Shown here: in pieces, positions 33,335-42,223 of the stretch
Layout of the letters: the number at the start of each line of letters is the position of its first letter
Position numbering within the stretch: position 1 is the stretch's first letter
Assembly (NCBI RefSeq): GCF_042427585.1
Contig: NZ_JBHMFC010000001.1
Coordinates: forward strand, 107,587 to 171,586
Reading direction: 5' to 3'
Source of the DNA: Pseudalgibacter ostreae
Lineage (GTDB): Bacteria; Bacteroidota; Bacteroidia; Flavobacteriales; Flavobacteriaceae
DNA: 64,000 nucleotides
Notes under the pieces: generated by a model
Database searches by the model: none
What the model was told of the DNA's origin: nothing
Seen by the model: the letters and a program-made list of their open reading frames with translations, nothing else
Program-made: the position numbers and the translations under genes

Positions 33335-34354
33335 TTAAATTATAGAGTCTATTTTTTCTAATATGGTTTTGGGTAAAATACTGTCCATAGCGTCTTTATA
33401 AGCTTCTGGGTATTTATTTCCGTAAATGGATGTGGGTATTTTTGGATACATGTCACGATCTGAAAGCAACGCATAGTCTTCTGGCTGGTAAATTGGAGCA
33501 AAACCCGCGTAAGGATGCGTTACGCCCCAAATAGTAACAACTTTCACCCCCATCATTGCGGCTATATGCGCATTTCCCGAATCCATAGCCAGCATAACAT
33601 CTAGATTGGATATCAAATCCAATTCTTCATCTAGGCTTAATTTCCCAGCCACGTTAACAACCTGATGGTGTTTTTTTTCAAATTCGCTTAGTATTACCAC
33701 CTCTTCATCACCACCGCCAAATAAAATTACTTGATATTTTTTTGAAAGGCTCTCAATAACAGTATCCATAAGATCTAATGGATACATTTTACTTTCATGA
33801 GCTGCAAATGGTGCAATACCAACCCATTTAAGGTTAGTGTTTTTAACGATATTCTGTATTTTATCGTTTAAGGGTCTCGGTTCAGGGAAGAAAGGTTTTT
33901 CTAAGTTTATTTTAAATCCTAGACGCTTAAAAACATCGGCATACCGCTGATGAGTGCTTTTTAGTTGCCGAAAAGATTTTCCCGAAATCAAGTCTCGTTT
34001 TTCTGCTCGCGCTTTATCCAATTGCACAAATGGTATCCCTGTTAAAAACATTCTTAAAATATTACTTCGTATCACATTATGCAAATCGGCAATCGCATCA
34101 ATATCTAGTTTTTTAAGCGCTCTTGAAAGCTTATACAAACCTAAAACTCCTTTATGTTTTCCCTCGGTATCAATAGAGTATATGGTAACATTTGGCAAGT
34201 GCCTAAAAAAGGGCTTGAAAAATGATCGTGTAAGAAGAGTTATTTTAGGTGCTGGATTTTGTTGTGTAAGCGCCTGCAAAACAGGCACCATCATAGCAAC
34301 ATCGCCCATAGCTGATAAGCGAATAACGAGAATGTGTTTTGGTAGTTTAGCCAT
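33335..34354 (-). CDS. Glycosyltransferase family 9 (heptosyltransferase-like)
   Basis: 339 aa. GT9 features: HILVIRLSAMGDVAMMVPVL at the start, the IAPFAAHESKMYPLDL block, and AMDSGNAHIAAMMGVKVVTIWGVTHP in the sugar-nucleotide site. GT9 enzymes add heptose to lipopolysaccharide core; the actual donor here is uncertain. It lies 20 nt after the DUF4254 gene, a pairing I associate with Bacteroidota core-biosynthesis loci. Confidence 0.92.
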   Translation of the reverse strand: MAKLPKHILVIRLSAMGDVAMMVPVLQALTQQNPAPKITLLTRSFFKPFFRHLPNVTIYSIDTEGKHKGVLGLYKLSRALKKLDIDAIADLHNVIRSNILRMFLTGIPFVQLDKARAEKRDLISGKSFRQLKSTHQRYADVFKRLGFKINLEKPFFPEPRPLNDKIQNIVKNTNLKWVGIAPFAAHESKMYPLDLMDTVIESLSKKYQVILFGGGDEEVVILSEFEKKHHQVVNVAGKLSLDEELDLISNLDVMLAMDSGNAHIAAMMGVKVVTIWGVTHPYAGFAPIYQPEDYALLSDRDMYPKIPTSIYGNKYPEAYKDAMDSILPKTILEKIDSII

Positions 34355-34374
34355 TTAAATTCTTAGAATGATAC

Positions 34375-34980
34375 TTATTTCTGGCCTCTTAAAACAGGGT
34401 TTAGCTCATCATCATTATACATTTTCATTTGCTTATAAACTTTCATATACTTATCCCCTTTTTCAATATCGCTTAAAAGCGTATCGATAGCAGTTGACAA
34501 ATCCACGCGTTGTTCCAACAAAATATCAAGTTTCTTTTGGCAAGCAGCCCTATGAGATTCCGAAGCATCTTGTCTTGTTGCCTCTTCATTCATGTGATAG
34601 ATTTTTAATGCTAAAATTGAGAGCCTGTCTACGCCCCAAGCAGGACTTTCTGTATTGATCGTGGCGTTTGTTTTTACAGTAACATCTGCAAATTTATCTA
34701 AAAAATAGCTATCTATATACTCCACCATATCCGTTCTGTCCTGATTGGAGGCATCTATTTTACGCTTCAGTTTTAAAGCTGCAATAGGATCAATTTGAGG
34801 GTCGCGGATAATATCTTCATAATGCCACTGTACCGTGTCTATCCAAGATTTTCGATATAACAAATGTTCTAATAAATCGCTTTCTGCGTAAGCATTTTCA
34901 AAAGGTTGATCCACGGTATTAATTACATGGTACTTTTCAATAACGTCCTGAAATATTTTGTTGGCTTTCTCTGTAAACAT
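34375..34980 (-). CDS. DUF4254 family protein
   Basis: 201 aa, all-helical by residue pattern, soluble, no signal peptide. Characteristic block: LLYRKSWIDTVQWHYEDIIRDP. The function is unknown; its position directly upstream of a GT9 glycosyltransferase suggests a role in lipopolysaccharide core synthesis. Confidence 0.85.
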   Translation of the reverse strand: MFTEKANKIFQDVIEKYHVINTVDQPFENAYAESDLLEHLLYRKSWIDTVQWHYEDIIRDPQIDPIAALKLKRKIDASNQDRTDMVEYIDSYFLDKFADVTVKTNATINTESPAWGVDRLSILALKIYHMNEEATRQDASESHRAACQKKLDILLEQRVDLSTAIDTLLSDIEKGDKYMKVYKQMKMYNDDELNPVLRGQK

Positions 34981-35397
34981 GTTCTAAATCTAAATAGTTT
35001 AATAAACAAAATTACGGAATTTATATCATTTATAACATATGCCCGCTTTGTTTATAAAACAGGGACAATCCTCTTTTATTGTGTAAAGACTAAAAGTGGA
35101 GCATTAAAAAATAAATTCGAGCTAATACTGACTTGTTTATTAAAGCTTTTTAACCTATTAGGATTAAAACACAAGGATAGCACAAATACATAACAGAATC
35201 AAATCCATGCTATCAAACAATACCCAACAGGTTTTATTTAACTAAAAACCGACTAGAAACATTTAACCTTAACAGATTGATCTCTATGCCCTATAATAGA
35301 TATATTTGTAAAGTTTAAAAAACCTCAAAAGTATTAAAGGGATCTCAACAACTCCGCTCTGCTTAGGTTTCATTAACTTTAATTTTATTTTCCGCTT
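34981..35397. other. Intergenic region between DUF4254 gene and upp
   Basis: 417 nt with no convincing gene. The rightward reading frame that overlaps it from 34906 starts antisense inside the DUF4254 gene and is not credible. The only clear signal is the upp promoter (35277-35308). The leader of upp would be about 80 nt, with no strong hairpin seen. Confidence 0.7.
35277..35308 (+). promoter_or_regulatory. upp promoter
   Basis: TTG (35277-35279), 21-nt spacer, TATATTTG (35301-35308), a full match to the Bacteroidota promoter consensus. Start expected near 35313-35317. Confidence 0.6.
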
Positions 35398-36057
35398 ATG
35401 GTTATTCACGATTTGTCCAAACAAAACTCCATTTTAAATACGTTTATTTCAGAAATAAGAGACGTAAATATTCAAAAAGACAGCATGCGCTTTAGGCGAA
35501 ACACAGAACGTATTGGGGAAATTTTAGGGTATGAAATGAGTAAGTCCCTAACGTTCAAACCATCGAAAATCGAAACACCTTTGGCCACTTGCCACATGCA
35601 GCTGATGGAACAAGACCTTGTGTTATGCTGCATTTTAAGAGCGAGCATTCCTTTACACTATGGCTTGCTCAATTATTTTGATACTGCAGAAAACGCTTTT
35701 ATTTCGGCCTATAGACGCCATAAAGAAAACCCTGAAGATTTTGAAATTCTTGTAGAGTATCTCGCCTGTCCTAATTTAGATAATAAAACGCTTGTTTTAG
35801 CAGACCCAATGCTCGCTACAGGACAATCTATGCTAGCTACTTTCGAAGCATTAAAACCGTACGGCTCTCCAAAAGCAATTCATCTAATAAGTGCTATTGG
35901 AACTCAAGAGGGGGTCGATTTTGTAAACCGAAATTTTCCTGAAAATGCGCATTTATGGATTGCTGCCATTGATGAAACATTAGACGATAAAAATTATATT
36001 GTCCCTGGGCTTGGCGATGCTGGTGATTTAGCTTTTGGGAAAAAACTACAGCATTAA
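35398..36057 (+). CDS. upp: Uracil phosphoribosyltransferase
   Basis: 219 aa. It makes UMP from uracil and PRPP (pyrimidine salvage). The PRPP loop is LVLADPMLATGQSM, the uracil-contacting C-terminus contains YIVPGLGDAGDLAFG, and the LCCILRASIPLHYGLL block fits the family. It is monocistronic; the stop overlaps the end of the convergent DUF6427 gene by 12 nt. Confidence 0.95.
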   Translation: MVIHDLSKQNSILNTFISEIRDVNIQKDSMRFRRNTERIGEILGYEMSKSLTFKPSKIETPLATCHMQLMEQDLVLCCILRASIPLHYGLLNYFDTAENAFISAYRRHKENPEDFEILVEYLACPNLDNKTLVLADPMLATGQSMLATFEALKPYGSPKAIHLISAIGTQEGVDFVNRNFPENAHLWIAAIDETLDDKNYIVPGLGDAGDLAFGKKLQH

Positions 36058-36957
36058 AAGTATAAACGGAACGAACATCAATATTCCTAAAAACAATTCC
36101 TTAAACCATTTTTCCTGAATGGTTTCAATGTAATTGGCAATGATAACTGCAACAGGCGCAAGCATAAATAAAAACTCGCTACCATCCTTTTTGGGCGCCA
36201 AAATAATTACAAAAAAAGAAATGAATGCCGTAAACAACACGACTTTAAATGGAGGTCTCACCGCTTTTTTCTTTTGATTTATACTTTTCAAATAAAATAT
36301 AGAAGACCATATTCCAAAGGAAAACAACATGGTCGTGGTGATTAAGTATTGCACTGAGTTGTAATTGCTAAAGTCGTAACTAACAGAGGCATCTATGTTC
36401 AAGATTGTAAAAAAATCATCGTACCAAATAACTGATACACTAACCGTAATAAGAAATACCGTTGCTGCTCCTACAAAAGGAATAAGCCAATGTTTTATAT
36501 TGTTATCCGAATAAAGCAACAAGGCTATAAGGATTAACACAAAAAATAAAATGGCCCAGAAGTAAAACAAACAAGCAATGGCTATCCAAAACGCCGCATC
36601 AAATATTTTTTTTTGTACATCAATTTGAGACCTCATCGTTATCAAGCGCCTTATACCAAGCAATAAAAAAATATTGGAAATTAGAATGTGCCCGTTGGTT
36701 GTGGTATTGGGCAATGCCAATAAAAACAAACTAAAAAAAAGGATTTCGTAATTACTGTTCTGTGTTAAATTGTTTTTAGAGACTATAAAATTAATAATCA
36801 AAACAGACACCACGCACACTAAAAATAAAACCACTTTCTCCAATAGCTTCGTTTCGTCCACGTTATGCTTGTTACCTAAAGCAAAAGCCAAGACTAGGAT
36901 AAAAAAAACAATAATAAAATTTAATGGTTTAGATTTACTAAAAAGACTTGTTATCAT
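36046..36957 (-). CDS. DUF6427 family multi-pass membrane protein
   Basis: 303 aa with eight to ten hydrophobic helices, short loops, and a basic SKSKPLN near the N-terminus. It matches my recollection of DUF6427, a Flavobacteriia family of unknown function. Its 3' end overlaps upp tail to tail by 12 nt. ATG start at 36957. Confidence 0.75.
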   Translation of the reverse strand: MITSLFSKSKPLNFIIVFFILVLAFALGNKHNVDETKLLEKVVLFLVCVVSVLIINFIVSKNNLTQNSNYEILFFSLFLLALPNTTTNGHILISNIFLLLGIRRLITMRSQIDVQKKIFDAAFWIAIACLFYFWAILFFVLILIALLLYSDNNIKHWLIPFVGAATVFLITVSVSVIWYDDFFTILNIDASVSYDFSNYNSVQYLITTTMLFSFGIWSSIFYLKSINQKKKAVRPPFKVVLFTAFISFFVIILAPKKDGSEFLFMLAPVAVIIANYIETIQEKWFKELFLGILMFVPFILLML

Positions 36958-37066
36958 TAACTCTTTTTGTATTTTTGCCTTGTAAATATACTAACTATGA
37001 CATGGAAATGATGAAAATCATTAAAAGTTATAGTAAATTATTAAAAAATTAATAAACGACCCACTC

Positions 37067-37294
37067 ATGAAAGATATACTTTACGCCATTCAAGATTTAT
37101 TTGTTGATGTTCTTTTTATCCCCTTAGACGCTTTTAGAGATTTAGAGCTTGAAAATTGGTGGTTAGCAAACATTATTTCTTGGGTTTTTGTTGTGATCAG
37201 TTTTGTTGCTTTTATTTATTGGATGAAGCAACTTAAAACCTCTAATGACAATAACGAAGAAAACAAAACGATTACTGCTCACGATTATTTATAA
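37067..37294 (+). CDS. Small membrane protein, DUF6341 family
   Basis: 75 aa. One clear membrane helix (about 33-52; IISWVFVVISFVAFIYWM), preceded by an amphipathic segment (LFVDVLFIPLDAFRDLELENWWLANI). It matches the short flavobacterial family DUF6341 next to purD. The last 6 nt overlap the convergent purD stop. Function unknown; the clean start and conserved-looking sequence support a real gene. Confidence 0.75.
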   Translation: MKDILYAIQDLFVDVLFIPLDAFRDLELENWWLANIISWVFVVISFVAFIYWMKQLKTSNDNNEENKTITAHDYL

Positions 37295-38560
37295 ATCAAA
37301 GCCAATATCCTTACGATAATACATCTTATCAAAATGTAACTTTTCTATATTTTGATAAGATTTTTTTATGGCCTCTTCATAAGTGTTACCGTAAGAAGTA
37401 ATAGCCATAACACGACCACCAGAAGTAATAACCTTCCCGTCTTGCAACTGTGCACCCGCATGAAACGGTATAGACCCCTCTATAGCATCCATCCCGGTGA
37501 TTTCTTTGCCTTTTTCATAAGCTTCTGGATACCCTCCAGAAACTAACATGATAGTGGTAGCGGCCCGTGGGTCAATTTCAATTTGAACACGATCTAAACT
37601 CCCGTTTGCCATGGCCTGTAAAATTTCTACAAAATCATTTTTAAGTCGGGGCAACACCACCTCTGTTTCTGGATCGCCCATTCGTACGTTATACTCAATA
37701 ACCTTAGGGTCGTCTCCCACTTTAATAATTCCGATAAACACAAAGCCCACGTAGGGTAGGTTATCTTTTTTCAAACCCTTTATGGTCGGTTTTACAATAC
37801 GCTCTTCAATTTTATTTAAAAAATCGTCTGTTGCAAATGGCACAGGAGACACGGCTCCCATTCCGCCTGTATTCAGTCCAGTATCACCTTCACCAATACG
37901 TTTGTAATCTTTTGCTGTTGGTAAAATTTTATAGTTCTCACCATCTGTTAATACAAAACAGCTCAACTCGATACCGTCTAAAAACTCTTCAATAACCACT
38001 TTGGTACTCGCTTGTCCAAATTTGGCATCCACAAGCATACTTTTAAGTTCTGCTTTGGCTTCGTTCACATCATTTAAAATAACCACACCTTTACCTGCCG
38101 CCAATCCGTCTGCTTTAAGAACATACGGTGGCTTTAACGTTTCTAAAAAAGCATAGCCTTCTGCTACGCTATCTTTTGTAAAACTCTTGTAAGCAGCCGT
38201 TGGAATATTATGACGGTATAAAAACTCTTTAGCAAACTCTTTACTGCCCTCTAGTTCTGCCGCTGCTTTTTGCGGACCGATAACCGACACTTTTTTTAAA
38301 GCATCGTCGTTTAAAAAGAAATCATGAATACCGTTTACCAAAGGATCTTCCGGCCCTACAACAACTAATTGTATACCGTTTTCCAATACGAGATGTTTAA
38401 TCGATTCAAAATCGTTTACCCCAATATTAACATTAGTCGCTATATTTGCGGTACCAGAATTACCTGGAGCTACAAATAGTTTTTCACACAATGGACTTTG
38501 GGAAATTTTCCACGCAAACGTATGTTCTCTTCCTCCTGAACCTAAAATTAAAATATTCAT
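37289..38560 (-). CDS. purD: Phosphoribosylamine-glycine ligase
   Basis: 423 aa. The second step of purine synthesis: joins glycine to phosphoribosylamine with ATP. ATP-grasp protein with NILILGSGGREHTFAW at the N-terminus, LKADGLAAGKGVVIL in the ATP site, GEGDTGLNTGGMGAVSPVPF and YNVRMGDPETEVVLPRL. Complete. It stands alone, divergent from the CapK-like gene. It overlaps the small DUF6341 gene by 6 nt at the tail. Confidence 0.98.
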   Translation of the reverse strand: MNILILGSGGREHTFAWKISQSPLCEKLFVAPGNSGTANIATNVNIGVNDFESIKHLVLENGIQLVVVGPEDPLVNGIHDFFLNDDALKKVSVIGPQKAAAELEGSKEFAKEFLYRHNIPTAAYKSFTKDSVAEGYAFLETLKPPYVLKADGLAAGKGVVILNDVNEAKAELKSMLVDAKFGQASTKVVIEEFLDGIELSCFVLTDGENYKILPTAKDYKRIGEGDTGLNTGGMGAVSPVPFATDDFLNKIEERIVKPTIKGLKKDNLPYVGFVFIGIIKVGDDPKVIEYNVRMGDPETEVVLPRLKNDFVEILQAMANGSLDRVQIEIDPRAATTIMLVSGGYPEAYEKGKEITGMDAIEGSIPFHAGAQLQDGKVITSGGRVMAITSYGNTYEEAIKKSYQNIEKLHFDKMYYRKDIGFDL

Positions 38561-38627
38561 TGAACTGATTTTTAATCCCCACGCTATAACAATTATAGCT
38601 ATTCATGGGAATGGTAAATTAATAGTA

Positions 38628-38646
38628 TTTAATGCTTCGCATTAAA
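38628..38646. other. Perfect inverted repeat between purD and the CapK-like gene
   Basis: TTTAATGC (38628-38635) and GCATTAAA (38639-38646) with a 3-nt loop, 68 nt upstream of purD. It may be an operator or a leader hairpin; no T-tract for a terminator. The gap is 236 nt. Confidence 0.45.
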
Positions 38647-38796
38647 AAGTGTTTTTATCCTTTGCAAAAATAACGGCTTTTTACAATTTGCCATGAATAC
38701 GAACGTGTTTTTTCTTATTTTTCATATTATCATCTTAAAAACGGGATTTATATTTAGTTTTGTTTTAAATTATCCCTTAAAACGCTACTTTTTATT

Positions 38797-40104
38797 TTGA
38801 AATTATTTGACCTTTCATTGCTCATTAATGCTTTTCCTATAAAAAAGGGGAAAACGGCCTTAACAGCTATCCAGTCTCAAAATGAAAAAGCATTTGCGAC
38901 TTATATCAAGTTACAAAAACAAACTATTGTTTCATACCATCTAAAACACAACCCTTTTTATAAAACTTTTGCTAAAAGCGCCAACCCACATAATTGGGAA
39001 ACAATTCCTATTATGTGTAAAAAGGATTTACAGCAACCTTTAAAGAGCAGGCTATCGGATGGTTTTACAGAAAAAAACAGCTATATAAATAAAACTTCCG
39101 GATCGTCTGGCACCCCTTTTATTTTTGCCAAAGATAAGTTTTGCCATGCCCTCACATGGTCCGTATTTATGAATCGATATCATGGGCACGGCATATCTAT
39201 TAACAGCTCAAAACAAGCACGCTTTTATGGTATTCCCTTAAACAAAGTAGGATATTATAAAGAGCGTTTCAAAGATTTTTTGGGACATCGGTACCGCTTT
39301 TCGGTTTTTGATTTAAGTGATGAAGAATTTAAAAAAAACGTTCTCAAGTTTAAATCGACCAAATTCGATTATATCAATGGTTATAGCAGTTCTATTGTGC
39401 AGTTTGCGAAGTTCCTAAAGCGGGAACAAATCGTTTTAAAAACAATCTGTCCCAGCCTAAAAGCCTGTATTGTAACCTCCGAGATGCTTTACGAAGAAGA
39501 CAAGATGCTTTTGGAATCCCAGTTTAATCTTCCTATAATTAATGAATACGGCGCAGCAGAGCTTGGTTTAATTGCTTTTGAAAACAGCAATAACGAATGG
39601 ATTGTAAATAGTGAAGATTTATATGTCGAAATTCTTGATGAAAACAACCAAATACTGCCATACGGGGAAGTTGGTCGCATGGTGATTACTTCGCTTTACA
39701 ACAAGGCGCATCCTTTTATTAGATATGAGGTGGGCGATATTGGGGCATTATCGAAAGAAAGCACTCCGAAAAAACCCGTATTAAGCACTTTAATAGGAAG
39801 GAGCAATGATATTGTAATATTACCAAGTGGAAAAAAAGCTGCGGGCCTTACATTTTACTACATTACCAAAACCATTATCGAAGATGCCGCACCTGTTAAG
39901 GAATTTATTATCGAACAATTAACGCTGGATACTTTTAAAATTTATTATGTGAGTGATGTAGCGCTTTCAGAAGAAAAAATAAAAATTATTGGTGAAGCTG
40001 TTGAAGCGTACTTGGAAACTGGGTTACAAATTTCTTTTGTAAGAACGCTCAAATTAGAAAGAAGTGCGCGTGGAAAGCTAAAACAATTTATGTCTCATCT
40101 ATAA
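38797..40104 (+). CDS. CapK/PaaK-like AMP-dependent ligase
   Basis: 435 aa. Adenylate-forming fold of the phenylacetate-CoA ligase/CapK group: the Ser/Thr-Gly-rich loop KTSGSSGTPF (about 102-111), EYGAAELGL for the AMP site, and the ARGKLKQF block at the C-terminus. CapK proteins are found in polysaccharide loci and are thought to activate an acyl or amino acid for decoration; the substrate is unknown. It starts with TTG at 38797. It is the only rightward gene at the left border of the polysaccharide locus, overlapping the GT2 gene by 17 nt at its 3' end. Confidence 0.87.
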   Translation: MKLFDLSLLINAFPIKKGKTALTAIQSQNEKAFATYIKLQKQTIVSYHLKHNPFYKTFAKSANPHNWETIPIMCKKDLQQPLKSRLSDGFTEKNSYINKTSGSSGTPFIFAKDKFCHALTWSVFMNRYHGHGISINSSKQARFYGIPLNKVGYYKERFKDFLGHRYRFSVFDLSDEEFKKNVLKFKSTKFDYINGYSSSIVQFAKFLKREQIVLKTICPSLKACIVTSEMLYEEDKMLLESQFNLPIINEYGAAELGLIAFENSNNEWIVNSEDLYVEILDENNQILPYGEVGRMVITSLYNKAHPFIRYEVGDIGALSKESTPKKPVLSTLIGRSNDIVILPSGKKAAGLTFYYITKTIIEDAAPVKEFIIEQLTLDTFKIYYVSDVALSEEKIKIIGEAVEAYLETGLQISFVRTLKLERSARGKLKQFMSHL

Positions 40105-40867
40105 AAAACGTCTGTTTTGGTTTTATAAAAAAATACTCTATAAAAAAACCAACCATATACCTTAGCGATTTTATAATAGAAAAACGCAATCCTTTTCTAT
40201 ATACCCAGTAATTATACTTTATAAGCTTAAATTTATTTGAAGATAACGAGTTCTTGCGCACTCTATAGTACACCAATGATTCTTGAACACCCTTTGCAGG
40301 TTTACCAGATGCTTTTATAGCCCTTAACCATAACAACCAATCTTGGCGTTTACGCAAATTTGGAGCTGTTATTTTCCCCAATGCTTTTACACTATATACA
40401 CCTGTTGAGTTACCAATATAATTACTTTTTAATAATTTATCGTAGTTTAAAATAGCTAATGCTTTTATTTGTCTATTGAGAGGTGTACCAGAATCATCTA
40501 TCAAGTTATAACTGGAAAAACACACCTCACAAGCTTCACGATGCATAAAGGCCAATTGTACTTCTAGTTTCTCAGGTTTCCACAAGTCATCGGCATCTAA
40601 AAACGCAACATAAGCTCCTTTTGCGACCTCAATGCCCTTATTCCTAGCCCATGCCGCACCCTGGTTTTTTACACCCCTTAAAAGCCTAATATTGGGGTTC
40701 TGAGAAATGAAAGTCTGAATTTTTTCAACAGTTAAATCTGTTGAGCCGTCATCAACTAAAATTAGTTCCCAATTTTTATGGGTTTGCTGCAAAACGCTTT
40801 CTATAGTTTCTGATATAGATGGTTCAGAATTAAATGTGGGCGTTATAATGGAGACCAAGCTTTTCAA
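40088..40867 (-). CDS. Glycosyltransferase family 2
   Basis: 259 aa. GT-A fold with VSIITPTFNSE at the start, DDGSTD, and AFLDADDLW holding the DxD metal site; the usual basic C-terminal tail follows. The start TTG (40865-40867) lies 2 nt after the stop of the priming transferase gene, implying translational coupling. It adds a sugar to the growing lipid-linked repeat unit. Confidence 0.92.
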   Translation of the reverse strand: MKSLVSIITPTFNSEPSISETIESVLQQTHKNWELILVDDGSTDLTVEKIQTFISQNPNIRLLRGVKNQGAAWARNKGIEVAKGAYVAFLDADDLWKPEKLEVQLAFMHREACEVCFSSYNLIDDSGTPLNRQIKALAILNYDKLLKSNYIGNSTGVYSVKALGKITAPNLRKRQDWLLWLRAIKASGKPAKGVQESLVYYRVRKNSLSSNKFKLIKYNYWVYRKGLRFSIIKSLRYMVGFFIEYFFIKPKQTFFIDET

Positions 40868-40869
40868 GT

Positions 40870-42222
40870 TTAATAAGCTTTTTCTTCTCCTTTTACAGCA
40901 TTCATAAATGTTTGGATAGCTATTTTTAAATCTAACAATAAAGACCAGTTTTCGATATAGAAAATATCATACTTCACCCGGTTAATAATGTCTTTATCCG
41001 TTTCAATCTCCCCTCTAAAACCGCTTACTTGAGCTAACCCTGTAATACCAGGTTTTACAAAATGCCTCACCATAAACTTATCTATTCTTTGAGCATACAT
41101 ATTGGTATGGCTTACCATATGGGGTCGTGGCCCTACTACAGACATATCTCCAAAGAGCACGTTAAAAAACTGAGGCAATTCGTCTATACTAGTTTTTCTT
41201 AAGAACCGTCCCATTTTTGTAATCCGCAAATCATTTTTAGTGGCTTGAAAAAGATGCGCATTGGTATTGGGTGTCATGGATCTAAACTTATAGCAACTAA
41301 ACTCCTGATAATTAAAGCCATTTCTAGATTGCTTAAAAAACACAGGGCCTTTAGACTCTAATTTAATCAAAATTGCAAGTATAGGGGTAAGCCAAGAGAG
41401 TATAAAAACAATAATAAACGTAGAAAAAAGTATATCAAACAATCGTTTCACAAACTTATTTATAGGCTCTTGTAATGATATGGTACGCAAAGATAATATA
41501 GGAATGTAGTCATAATATTCGAACTTTAATTTCTTAGAATAAATATCTTTATTATCAGGGATAAATTTTACTTCCCTCAGATTATTATCTGCAAAATCTA
41601 TCAACTTATTGATTTGCTTGTTCGATAACTCTGCAACAGATGCATAGATCTCATCTATATTATTTTCAATAACGAAAGCAAAGCAACTATCTAAAGAAGC
41701 CTCTTCATCCTTAATTTTAAATTGTTTTTTAAACTTATAGCCAAAATCAAGTTTATGATTAAAAATATTTATTAAGTGCTTGGTTTTAGCAGTTTTACCA
41801 ATCACAATCACATTTCTAGTATTACCTCCCAATGCTGAACGGTATTTATGAAGCAAAAAATAAGTTAGGAATTTAAAAAAACCAACCAGAACAAAGGTCA
41901 AGCCTAAATACTCCATAAGTGCTAGTCTGCTTATATTCGGTTGTTTAAAGAACCCTATAAACGCATATAGCACCACTAAAAAAAGTGAAATCTGTTTTAA
42001 TAAAAGTGTAATGACCTGAACGACCCTAGTATGTCTTTGTATTTCATAAAAATGGTTTTTAATCGCAATTAAAATCCATAATGCCGATATATACATCATG
42101 AACACATAATGATTTGACAAATTTATTTGAAATAAAAAAATAGCCAAATTAATTATTGCCAAATCCATACTAAATGAAATGGGCTTAATTAAACCTGAAT
42201 ACCGTCCTTGCTTATAGTCCAA
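40870..42222 (-). CDS. Polyprenyl-phosphate sugar-1-phosphate transferase (priming glycosyltransferase)
   Basis: 450 aa. Four or five N-terminal membrane helices, a CoA-binding-like middle domain (GNTRNVIVIGKTAKTK), and the C-terminal bacterial sugar transferase domain (about 260-450; KRLFDILFS, KFRSMT, RFLRKTSIDELPQFFNVLFGDMSVVGPRP). It transfers sugar-1-phosphate to undecaprenyl phosphate, starting repeat-unit assembly. The sugar is not readable. The start TTG (42220-42222) is 1 nt after the UDP-xylose synthase stop. Confidence 0.95.
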   Translation of the reverse strand: MDYKQGRYSGLIKPISFSMDLAIINLAIFLFQINLSNHYVFMMYISALWILIAIKNHFYEIQRHTRVVQVITLLLKQISLFLVVLYAFIGFFKQPNISRLALMEYLGLTFVLVGFFKFLTYFLLHKYRSALGGNTRNVIVIGKTAKTKHLINIFNHKLDFGYKFKKQFKIKDEEASLDSCFAFVIENNIDEIYASVAELSNKQINKLIDFADNNLREVKFIPDNKDIYSKKLKFEYYDYIPILSLRTISLQEPINKFVKRLFDILFSTFIIVFILSWLTPILAILIKLESKGPVFFKQSRNGFNYQEFSCYKFRSMTPNTNAHLFQATKNDLRITKMGRFLRKTSIDELPQFFNVLFGDMSVVGPRPHMVSHTNMYAQRIDKFMVRHFVKPGITGLAQVSGFRGEIETDKDIINRVKYDIFYIENWSLLLDLKIAIQTFMNAVKGEEKAY

Positions 42223-42223
42223 T

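Noticed and set aside
34906..35193. Rightward reading frame of 95 codons in the DUF4254-upp gap
   Set aside because: Begins antisense within the DUF4254 gene; no promoter or family; likely chance.
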